Source: Pseudomonadota bacterium (lineage in GTDB: Bacteria; Pseudomonadota; Gammaproteobacteria; Steroidobacterales; Steroidobacteraceae). Taken from it: a DNA stretch of 9,544 nucleotides. Below, in pieces: positions 1 through 5,819 of the stretch. Each line of letters begins with the position of its first letter. Position 1 is the stretch's first letter. The DNA lies in assembly GCA_021838065.1 (NCBI GenBank), contig JAKCEJ010000088.1, positions 1 to 9,544 of the forward strand. Direction: 5' to 3'. A program made the position numbers and the translations under genes. The notes below the pieces were generated by a model. That model saw only the letters and a list, made by a program, of their open reading frames with translations, had not been told where the DNA came from and did not search any database.

Positions 1-879
1 CATCAGGCCTACGTCGCGGCGAAGGCGCAGGGGCTGCCCGAGGGCTACTACTATCCGCTGGTGCACTGCGGCACCTCCTTCGGCAACTACAAGGAGGTGC
101 GCGGCTACCTGCTGCGCTCGGCGAAACTGCGCGAGCGCGTGCGCCAGATTCTCGGCAAGCTCGACCGCCTGGTCGACGGCAAGCTGCTCATTCCCGAGGA
201 GATCGTGCACTACTCGGAGTGGCTGCACGTCATGCGCGATGAGGTCGCCAAGCTCAGGCAGATCGACTGCAGCCATATCCGCGCGACCATCCATCCGGCG
301 TGCCACGTCTACAAGATGGTTCCGGAAGATGTGATCTACGACGACAAGGTGCTCGACGGCAACCGCGTCGCCGTATCGACCGGCATCATGCAGACGCTCG
401 GCACCGAGGTCATCGATTATTCGACCTGGTACGACTGCTGCGGCTTCGGCTTCAGGCACATCATCTCCGAGCGCGAATTCACGCGCTCGTTCGCGATCGA
501 CCGCAAGATCCGCGTGGCGGTGGAGGAGGCCCATGCCGATGTCATGATCGGCCATGACACAGGCTGCATCACCACCCTCGATAAGAATCAGTGGATCAGC
601 AAGGCCGACGGCCGCCCGGTCGGCCTGCCGGTGCTCGCCGACTGCCAGTTCGCCGCCCTCGTGTGCGGCGCGCATCCGTACAAGATCGTGCAGTCCCACT
701 GGCACGCCTCGGCGACCGAGGCGCTGATGGAGAAGCTCGGCATCGACTGGCAGGCCAAGAAGGCCGAGTTCGAGGCCTATCTGAAGGAGGTGGCCGCGGG
801 GCGCGCCGAGACGCTCTACGACCCGCGGCGCAAGATCACCTCCGGTCCCGGTTTCAAGCGCATTGGACATTCCGGATGA
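1..879 (+). CDS. shdrB1: sHdrB1, CCG-domain subunit of the sulfur-oxidising Hdr-like complex (5' partial)
   Basis: The frame is open from base 1, so the N-terminus lies upstream; 292 codons are visible, and the GTG at 61 is an internal valine. Numbering from the window edge, the C-terminal CCG motif is C101, C146-C147-G, then D186-T-G-C189. The end of the N-terminal motif is C23-G-T-S26 followed by F-G-N-Y-K, which aligns with the CNGCYHNLK stretch of the second HdrB in this operon. HdrB subunits bind noncubane [4Fe-4S] clusters through CX(n)CCGX(n)CXXC motifs. Here each visible CXXC has lost one cysteine (CxxS and DxxC), so the cluster set must differ from sHdrB2. I assign it as B1 because it directly precedes shdrA and is degenerate, whereas the later copy is complete. 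Its stop overlaps the shdrA start as ATGA. It is probably cytoplasmic, in the sHdr complex. The family is certain; the B1 label follows from gene order. Confidence 0.9.
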   Translation, partial: HQAYVAAKAQGLPEGYYYPLVHCGTSFGNYKEVRGYLLRSAKLRERVRQILGKLDRLVDGKLLIPEEIVHYSEWLHVMRDEVAKLRQIDCSHIRATIHPACHVYKMVPEDVIYDDKVLDGNRVAVSTGIMQTLGTEVIDYSTWYDCCGFGFRHIISEREFTRSFAIDRKIRVAVEEAHADVMIGHDTGCITTLDKNQWISKADGRPVGLPVLADCQFAALVCGAHPYKIVQSHWHASATEALMEKLGIDWQAKKAEFEAYLKEVAAGRAETLYDPRRKITSGPGFKRIGHSG

Positions 880-1922
880 GCAAACCGATTCTGATTGTTG
901 GCGGCGGACCCTCAGGACTTGCCGCAGCGCATGCGCTCACGAGCGTGGGCCAGCGCGTCGTGCTCATCGAGAAGGCCGAGCGCCTCGGCGGTGCCCCCAT
1001 CCTCTCCGGCTACGCCAAGCTCGTCCCATCGGGGGAGTGGGCGAAGGATGCCATCGGCGGAATGGTGCGCCGCGTCGAGGAGGACCGGCAGGCCGAGGTG
1101 CATCTGAGCTCGACCGTCAAGAGCTTCAGCGGCGCGCCCGGGGAGTTCGATGTCGAGCTCGCCGACGGCAAGCGCCTGCAGGCGGCCGCGGCGATCCTGT
1201 GCACGGGCTTCACGCACTTTGACTCGCTCAACAAGCCGGAGTGGGGCTTCGGGACGTTCCCGGACGTCGTCACCACCGCGCAGGTCGAGCAGATGATCTC
1301 CTCCGGCAAGGGCGTGCGCTGTCCCTCCGACGGGCGCAAGCCGCAGCGGGTCGCGATTCTGCTGTGCGTCGGGTCCCGCGACCGCCAGATCGGCCGGGAG
1401 TGGTGCTCCAAGATCTGCTGCACGGTCTCCGCCAACATTGCGATGGAGATCCGCGAGGAACTGCCGGAGTGCCATGTGTACGTGTATTACATGGACATCC
1501 GCACCTTCGGCCTGTACGAGACGAAGTACTACTGGCGCAGCCAGGAGGAATTCAAGGTCAAGTACATCAAGGCCCGCATCGCCGAGGTGACCTCCGACGG
1601 GCAGAAGCTCATCGTCAAGGGCGAGGACACGCTGGTGAAGCGCCCGATCACCATTCCCTTCGACATGGTGGTGCATGCCATCGGCATGGACCCGAACGTC
1701 GAGAACAAAACGATCGCGGCGGTGTTCGGCGTGACGCTCGAAACGCACGGTTTTCTCGCGCGCGGGAACTCCTACGCCAATACGGCGGAGACCTCCCGGG
1801 CGGGCGTGTTCGTCGCGGGCGCCGCCACGGGACCCGAGACGATCGACGATTCCATCGCGCAGGGCCATGCCGCGGCCGCCCGGGCGCTGGCGCTTGTGCG
1901 CCCGGCGCAGGCGAGCGCCTGA
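876..1922 (+). CDS. shdrA: sHdrA, FAD and [4Fe-4S] core subunit of the sHdr complex
   Basis: 348 aa. The start is the ATG overlapping the shdrB1 stop (ATGA); it places the Rossmann motif G9-G-G-P-S-G14 right at the N-terminus, as usual. The frame is open upstream to 591, but that part only shadows shdrB1. The HdrA-specific cluster motif is clear: C164-V-G-S-R-D, then C177-S-K-I-C181-C182, i.e. CX12CX3CC. The C-terminal FAD segment reads GVFVAGAATGPETIDDS. The protein is about half the size of methanogen HdrA and lacks the extra ferredoxin domains, as expected for the sHdr type. In the established model sHdrA is the flavin-containing centre that exchanges electrons between the substrate-handling B/C subunits and an acceptor during oxidation of bound sulfane sulfur to sulfite. 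It is followed after 9 nt by shdrH. Confidence 0.93.
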   Translation: MSKPILIVGGGPSGLAAAHALTSVGQRVVLIEKAERLGGAPILSGYAKLVPSGEWAKDAIGGMVRRVEEDRQAEVHLSSTVKSFSGAPGEFDVELADGKRLQAAAAILCTGFTHFDSLNKPEWGFGTFPDVVTTAQVEQMISSGKGVRCPSDGRKPQRVAILLCVGSRDRQIGREWCSKICCTVSANIAMEIREELPECHVYVYYMDIRTFGLYETKYYWRSQEEFKVKYIKARIAEVTSDGQKLIVKGEDTLVKRPITIPFDMVVHAIGMDPNVENKTIAAVFGVTLETHGFLARGNSYANTAETSRAGVFVAGAATGPETIDDSIAQGHAAAARALALVRPAQASA

Positions 1923-1926
1923 GGGG
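1921..1926 (+). promoter_or_regulatory. Ribosome binding site GAGGGG for the GTG start of shdrH
   Basis: GAGGGG overlaps the shdrA stop codon and lies 5 nt before the GTG at 1932. It supports the GTG as the true start and suggests translational coupling with shdrA. Confidence 0.6.
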
Positions 1927-1931
1927 CGAGC

Positions 1932-2807
1932 GTGGCGGGCTGGCTCGCTAAACCTAACCCACAACCGCAGCCGAAACCGGTGCGGCTCGAGCTCAGCGGT
2001 GAGCGGCTCGAGGCGAGTCTGGCGCGCCTGACCGCCGGGTGCGAATCGCACGGCGGCATCGAGCGCTACGTGCAGGCCGTCAAACTCAAGAGCGCGATGT
2101 TCCGCGATGCGCTCGGGGCGTCCGGGGAACATGCGGGAACTCTGGAGCCCGAGGCTTTCAAGGGGCTGTGCACGTTCATGGCGACGGTGCGCCGGCGCAT
2201 CGCCCCGTGGCTCGAGCGGCCGGACTTCGATGCGCTGCGGGACGCGCTTGCGCGCCTGATGTGCGTGATCGGCGATGCCGGCGCCACCGACCGCGAGGTG
2301 GCGGCCTTCGATGCGGGCTTCATCCGCGGGGAGCCGCAGCGCTGGGTCCGCGACCTCGCCGTGGAGATCCTGCACAACCTCGCGCCGGAGCGCTTTCCGC
2401 TGATGAACCGGTGGGTGTGGGACGCCGCGACCAATACCGGCGCGCTGCGGGAGATCTGGTTCGATGCGCAGCAGGAGAGCGCACCGATCGAGGTAGCCGA
2501 CGGCTATCAGACCTTCCTGACGCTGCGCGAGGAGCTCAGCGGCTTTCTGACGCGCAACGGGTTCTTCCGTGACGTCATCTACTATGTCGATCTGCTATGC
2601 GCGCAGGTCTATGCCGAGTACATCTGCGAGCAGGGCGGCAGCTACCTGCGCACCGATTTCTCCGCCGAGGAGGATCCGCTGCAGTACACACGGCGCCTGC
2701 TGGGCCTGGATGGCGTGCGGGCCGGGACGCGGCGCACGCGCCTGAAGACCATCGACGGCAAGGCGTTCGTGCTCGAAGAGAATACCCCGCAGGGACTGCT
2801 CGACTGA
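1932..2807 (+). CDS. shdrH: sHdrH, conserved sHdr-cluster protein of unknown function
   Basis: 291 aa from a GTG start with a good ribosome binding site. It sits between shdrA and shdrC2, the position of the conserved hypothetical gene known as shdrH or 'hyp' in type I sHdr operons; I identify it by position and size rather than by a known domain. Visible features are a proline/glutamine-rich N-terminus (PNPQPQPKP), a mostly helical body, scattered single cysteines (for example C37, and a C-A-Q-V-Y-A-E-Y-I-C segment) without a recognisable cluster motif, and an acidic C-terminus. There is no signal peptide or membrane segment, so it is probably cytoplasmic. It may be an assembly factor or interaction partner of the complex, but the sequence does not decide this. 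It ends 8 nt before shdrC2. Confidence 0.8.
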   Translation: MAGWLAKPNPQPQPKPVRLELSGERLEASLARLTAGCESHGGIERYVQAVKLKSAMFRDALGASGEHAGTLEPEAFKGLCTFMATVRRRIAPWLERPDFDALRDALARLMCVIGDAGATDREVAAFDAGFIRGEPQRWVRDLAVEILHNLAPERFPLMNRWVWDAATNTGALREIWFDAQQESAPIEVADGYQTFLTLREELSGFLTRNGFFRDVIYYVDLLCAQVYAEYICEQGGSYLRTDFSAEEDPLQYTRRLLGLDGVRAGTRRTRLKTIDGKAFVLEENTPQGLLD

Positions 2808-2815
2808 GGCTTCAG

Positions 2816-3595
2816 ATGCCCATCCACGAGAAATCACTGATCCGTCCCGAGAACCTGAAGACCCACGAGCAGCTCGTGGTCGACGGCGTCGATGTGTCCG
2901 GGCACTGGAGCACGTTCATCCAGTCCCGGGTGGTGACGGATTACAACGAGGCGCTGCAGGAGGAGATCGCAGCGCTGCCCGGCGGGGAGTACATCCACCG
3001 CTGCTGGCAGTGCGGGTCCTGTACGAATGCCTGCACGGTGAATGCGGTCAATCCCGACTTCAATCCGCGCTACTGGATCTACCTGGTGCGCATGGGCATG
3101 GAGTCGGAGCTGCTGCGCGACAAGGACATCATCTGGCAGTGCGTGTCGTGCAACAAATGCACCTACGCCTGCCCGCGCGACGTCGCCCCGGAAGGGGTGA
3201 TGAAGGCGCTGAGCCACTGGCTCGAGCTGAAGGGCCATACCCGTAAATCCCCGTCGATGATCTTCGATGAGGTGTTCACGGATCAGGTCATCGAGCGCGG
3301 ACGGATCGAGGAAGGCCGGCTCATCCAGCGCTTCTTCCGCCGCACCGGGCAGGCCCTGGGGCAGGACTGGCTGATCGAGATGGGGCGCAGGCTCCTGCGT
3401 CGCCTGCCGCTCGGACTGCTGCTGCGCCTGGGACTGGCGGGCGTGCACGCGCCGCGCACACGCGGCTGGGCTCGCTCGCGCGCGGCGCTGCGCGAGTACG
3501 TCGCTCAGGAGCAGGCCCGTCAACGCCGCGCCCTCGGGCTCGACGATCTCATCGAGGGCGCGCGCCGCGATGCGGCTGGCATCACACACGGTTAG
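2816..3595 (+). CDS. shdrC2: sHdrC2, ferredoxin-like subunit with two [4Fe-4S] clusters
   Basis: 259 aa. The ATG at 2816 is preceded by GAGG 6 nt upstream; the frame is open further upstream, but that part shadows shdrH. Two ferredoxin-type motifs are present: C63-W-Q-C66-G-S-C69-T-N-A-C73, and C109-V-S-C112-N-K-C115-T-Y-A-C119-P. The first lacks the proline that usually follows the fourth cysteine. HdrC subunits pass electrons between the HdrB noncubane clusters and HdrA. The C-terminal part (about residues 180-259) is rich in arginine and leucine and carries no cluster; it looks like an amphipathic helical extension. There is no signal peptide. It pairs with shdrB2 12 nt downstream, giving the C2-B2 unit of a type I operon. 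Confidence 0.92.
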   Translation: MPIHEKSLIRPENLKTHEQLVVDGVDVSGHWSTFIQSRVVTDYNEALQEEIAALPGGEYIHRCWQCGSCTNACTVNAVNPDFNPRYWIYLVRMGMESELLRDKDIIWQCVSCNKCTYACPRDVAPEGVMKALSHWLELKGHTRKSPSMIFDEVFTDQVIERGRIEEGRLIQRFFRRTGQALGQDWLIEMGRRLLRRLPLGLLLRLGLAGVHAPRTRGWARSRAALREYVAQEQARQRRALGLDDLIEGARRDAAGITHG

Positions 3596-3607
3596 GTATC
3601 GAAATAT

Positions 3608-4546
3608 ATGTCCGAATCCAAGCCCGACAAGTACCGCAAGGTCGCCTATTACCCCGGCTGCGCCCTGGAGGGAACCGGGCACGCCTATGACCGCTCGACC
3701 CGGCAAGTGGGCAAGGCGCTGGGGCTAGATCTCGTCGAGGTGCCGAACTGGAACTGCTGCGGGGCGATGGAGGCGAAGAACATCGACCCGAAGGTCCAGA
3801 CCTATCTCTCCTCGCGCATCATGGCGATCACGGCGAACAAAATGGGCATGGACGTCGTGATGGCGCCCTGCAACGGCTGCTATCACAACCTGAAGAAAGC
3901 CGAGTATGACCTCGCCCATGACCCCAAGAGCGCCGAGGTGGTCGGGCAGCTCGCAGGCAAGGCCGGGGAAACCGCCTACCAGGCCGGCCAGGTCGAGACC
4001 ATTCACGCGCTGGAGTGGATCAAGTCGGCCATCGGCGAGCAGGGCCTGCGCGAGCGGATCCACGGCGGGCTGAAGGGCCTGCGGGTTGCGAACTATTACG
4101 GCTGCATGTACACGCGGCCGCGGCACATCTTTCCCGAGAAGGACGCCGGGCCGGGGAGCGAGTCGACCGCGAAACCGCACTTCATGGACGACCTGCTCGC
4201 GGCCGCCGGGGCCGAGAACGTCGAGTTCGCACTGAAGACCGCCTGCTGCGGCGGGGCGCATACGCTCTCGGACAGCGACATGTCGACGCGGCTCGTGCTC
4301 AACATCCTGCAGGCGGCCGAGGCCGCCGGCGCGGAGGTGATCGCCACCGAATGCCCGACGTGTCACTCGGGCCTGGAGATGCACCAGGTGCGCGCTGAGA
4401 AGCGGTTCGGGAAGAAGACGCAGGTGAAGATCGTCTACTTCACGCAGTTGCTCGGGATCGCGCTCGGACTCTCGCCGCGCAAGGTCGGCCTGCACGAGAA
4501 CGTCTCGGACGGCCTCGCCGCGCTGAAGCGCCGAGGGGCGGCGTGA
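3608..4546 (+). CDS. shdrB2: sHdrB2, complete two-CCG-domain subunit of the sHdr complex
   Basis: 312 aa from ATG. Both CCG motifs are intact: C18, C50-C51-G, C88-N-G-C91 in the N-terminal half, and C166, C213-C214-G, C249-P-T-C252 in the C-terminal half. In HdrB each such motif can hold a noncubane [4Fe-4S] cluster, the site of disulfide or sulfur chemistry, so this subunit is the likely catalytic B protein of the pair. The start is preceded by a weak AGGT and an AT-rich stretch (GAAATATATG), unusual in this GC-rich operon. Its end overlaps the next gene as GTGA, implying coupled translation. Family assignment is firm; the B2 label follows from order and intact motifs. Confidence 0.93.
   Translation: MSESKPDKYRKVAYYPGCALEGTGHAYDRSTRQVGKALGLDLVEVPNWNCCGAMEAKNIDPKVQTYLSSRIMAITANKMGMDVVMAPCNGCYHNLKKAEYDLAHDPKSAEVVGQLAGKAGETAYQAGQVETIHALEWIKSAIGEQGLRERIHGGLKGLRVANYYGCMYTRPRHIFPEKDAGPGSESTAKPHFMDDLLAAAGAENVEFALKTACCGGAHTLSDSDMSTRLVLNILQAAEAAGAEVIATECPTCHSGLEMHQVRAEKRFGKKTQVKIVYFTQLLGIALGLSPRKVGLHENVSDGLAALKRRGAA
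4533..4538 (+). promoter_or_regulatory. Ribosome binding site GAGGGG for the small gene after shdrB2
   Basis: GAGGGG lies inside the end of shdrB2, 4 nt before the GTG at 4543. It supports that GTG start and the 4-nt overlap. Confidence 0.5.
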
Positions 4547-4968
4547 GAACGCTCGGGCAGATCGAGGAGCGCCTCGGGGAGCTGCTCGATGCGGCGCCCT
4601 CGGCCGCGCATGCCGCGGAGCTGCTTCGCCTCGGCGAGCAAGTGCTCGAGCATTGGGTCGCAGCGCACGGACAGAGGCCGACCGAGGAGCTTCGCGAGGG
4701 ATTCAGGCTTCTCGCCCTGCACCGTCAGGGAGCGCTCGATGAGCCGAGCTTCAACGCCTGCCGCGAGACCTGCCGCGAGCTGGTATACCATTACAATCTG
4801 CTAATATCGGAACCCGACCAGGCTGACGCCGGGCCCCGGGCGCTGATGATGGCGCGACTCGCCAATCATCTTTACCTGTTCGTCGCCGGCAAGCTCGAGG
4901 TGAGCCAGCTCGGGGAGTTCTGCTGCGCGTCGCGCCCGCTGCGTGCGCAGGCGGACGGACCGGGCTGA
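4543..4968 (+). CDS. Uncharacterised small helical protein with four cysteines, between shdrB2 and lbpA
   Basis: 141 aa from a GTG that overlaps the shdrB2 stop (GTGA) and has its own GAGGGG site. I do not recognise a family. The protein looks soluble and almost entirely helical, with a charged N-terminal half rich in leucine and glutamate. It has exactly four cysteines in two groups: C73-R-E-T-C77, and C127-C128 near the end. Histidines H83 and H109 sit in hydrophobic helical stretches (LVYHYNLL and ANHLYLF). The CxxxC plus CC layout could form disulfides or bind a metal or cluster, but that is inference. Its place inside an otherwise functional operon suggests an accessory role for the sHdr complex or LbpA. 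The 33-nt gap after it is the largest in the operon. Confidence 0.8.
   Translation: MRTLGQIEERLGELLDAAPSAAHAAELLRLGEQVLEHWVAAHGQRPTEELREGFRLLALHRQGALDEPSFNACRETCRELVYHYNLLISEPDQADAGPRALMMARLANHLYLFVAGKLEVSQLGEFCCASRPLRAQADGPG
4799..4807 (+). promoter_or_regulatory. Candidate internal extended -10 element upstream of lbpA
   Basis: TGCTAATAT matches an extended -10 (TGnTATAAT, 4 of 6 in the hexamer) in an AT-rich patch within the small gene. No convincing -35 hexamer lies 15-18 nt upstream. A perfect 10-bp palindrome, TGGTATACCA at 4781-4790, lies just upstream where a repressor could bind. It could drive lbpA, the ArsR gene and lipT separately. The evidence is weak and the stretch also codes for a plausible peptide (LVYHYNLLIS). 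Confidence 0.22.
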
Positions 4969-4988
4969 GGCGGTTCCTTATCTTGATT

Positions 4989-4993
4989 GAGGA
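4989..4993 (+). promoter_or_regulatory. Ribosome binding site GAGGA for lbpA
   Basis: GAGGA lies 8 nt before the ATG at 5002. It selects that ATG over an in-frame TTG at 4987, which overlaps the site itself. Confidence 0.6.
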
Positions 4994-5001
4994 CTGAATC
5001 G

Positions 5002-5445
5002 ATGGCCACTGTGCGCGGCTGCAATCTGCCGGATGAACTGTTGTACGACGTCCAGAACCAGATCTGGTTTCAGGAGCTCGGGGACGGCAACGTCAAGGTC
5101 GGGATGACCGCAGTGGCGACCGCCATGGCCGGGCGGCTGGTCGCGTTCACGCCGAAGGGCGTGGGCAAGGAAGTCAAGGCCGGCAAGTCCTGTGCGACCA
5201 TCGAGTCGGGCAAGTGGGTGGGCCCGGCGAAGGTGGCCGGTGGCGGTACGGTGGTTGAGGTCAACGAGGCATTGGTGGCCACACCGTCGTTGGCCAACGA
5301 CGATCCGTACGGCAAGGGCTGGCTGCTGATTCTCAAGCCCGAGGCGTGGGATGCCGTCAAGCCGACATTGATTCCCGGCACCGCGGTTGCGGCACCCTAC
5401 GAGGCGAAGATGATCGCAGACGGGTTTGCCGGCTGCGCGGCATGA
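5002..5445 (+). CDS. lbpA: LbpA, lipoate-binding GcvH-like protein of the sHdr pathway
   Basis: 147 aa, somewhat longer than a typical glycine cleavage H protein. The lipoylation site is visible as I-E-S-G-K71-W-V-G-P; the flanking W-V-G-P differs from the usual E-S-V-K-A of GcvH and is like the LbpA group found with sHdr. The surrounding beta-rich hybrid motif (VKVGMTAVATAMAG, then GGGTVVEVNEAL) fits the lipoyl-domain fold. The C-terminus is long and ends in G-C-A-A. In the known pathway the lipoamide of LbpA takes part in sulfur transfer and/or accepts electrons from the sHdr complex in the cytoplasm. There are no glycine cleavage genes nearby and the gene follows the sHdr genes, so LbpA is much more likely than GcvH. 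Its stop overlaps the next start (ATGA). Confidence 0.93.
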   Translation: MATVRGCNLPDELLYDVQNQIWFQELGDGNVKVGMTAVATAMAGRLVAFTPKGVGKEVKAGKSCATIESGKWVGPAKVAGGGTVVEVNEALVATPSLANDDPYGKGWLLILKPEAWDAVKPTLIPGTAVAAPYEAKMIADGFAGCAA

Positions 5446-5801
5446 AGCGCGCCGCCGCGGTCCGCCGTCCCATGCCGCTCGTTGGTGTTCTGCGTCCGCA
5501 GCAGCTTGCAGAAATGCAGGCCAGCGCCAATCGAGTCTCCGATGTGCTCAAGGCGATCGCCAACGGCGCACGGCTGATGCTCGTGTGCCAACTGGCAGAG
5601 GGCGAGAAGTCTGTCGGGCAGCTCACCGCCACCGTCGGACTCGCGCAATCGGCCGTCTCGCAGCATCTGGCGCTGTTGCGCAAGCACCACGTGGTGAGCA
5701 CCCGTCGCCACGGCCAGTCGGTCTTCTACGGGCTGGCGAGCCCCGAAGTCGCGGAAGTGATCAAGACGCTGCACGATCAGTTCTGCCCGAAACGGCGCTG
5801 A
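5442..5801 (+). CDS. shdrR: ArsR-family repressor with two cysteines, likely sulfane-sulfur sensor (sHdrR-like)
   Basis: 119 aa from the ATG overlapping the lbpA stop. The winged helix-turn-helix covers about residues 33-98, with the recognition helix around Q69-S-A-V-S-Q-H-L and the wing at R88-R-H-G-Q-S-V-F-Y. The only cysteines are C49 in L-M-L-V-C-Q-L and C115 in Q-F-C-P near the end. This widely spaced pair matches the layout of the sulfane-sulfur-responsive ArsR proteins (SqrR, BigR, SoxR and sHdrR), in which the two thiols form a disulfide or polysulfide bridge that releases DNA. No metal-binding CxC motif of arsenic or cadmium sensors is present. The likely role is repression of this operon until reduced sulfur is available, including its own gene. 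An alternative ATG at 5472 would remove ten residues ahead of the domain. The family is certain; the specific symbol is inferred from context. Confidence 0.88.
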   Translation: MKRAAAVRRPMPLVGVLRPQQLAEMQASANRVSDVLKAIANGARLMLVCQLAEGEKSVGQLTATVGLAQSAVSQHLALLRKHHVVSTRRHGQSVFYGLASPEVAEVIKTLHDQFCPKRR

Positions 5802-5819
5802 GGAGGCCGCCGAGCATCC

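Noticed and set aside
61..63. GTG as a possible start of the first gene
   Set aside because: The frame is open to base 1 and the upstream residues (for example GYYYPL) fit the HdrB fold; a start here would remove the N-terminal CCG motif.
912..2375. 487-codon open frame on the - strand opposite shdrA and shdrH
   Set aside because: The product is rich in Arg, Ala, His and Leu without motifs, and it covers two clear + strand genes with recognised motifs or position. It is a typical high-GC antisense shadow.
4978..4984. TTATCTT upstream of lbpA as a -10 promoter element
   Set aside because: There is no -35 at a suitable distance, and the predicted start would fall on the ribosome binding site.
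5002..5445. Glycine cleavage system H protein
   Set aside because: There are no gcvT or gcvP neighbours, the lipoyl-lysine context is E-S-G-K-W, and the gene sits inside an sHdr operon; LbpA explains all three.
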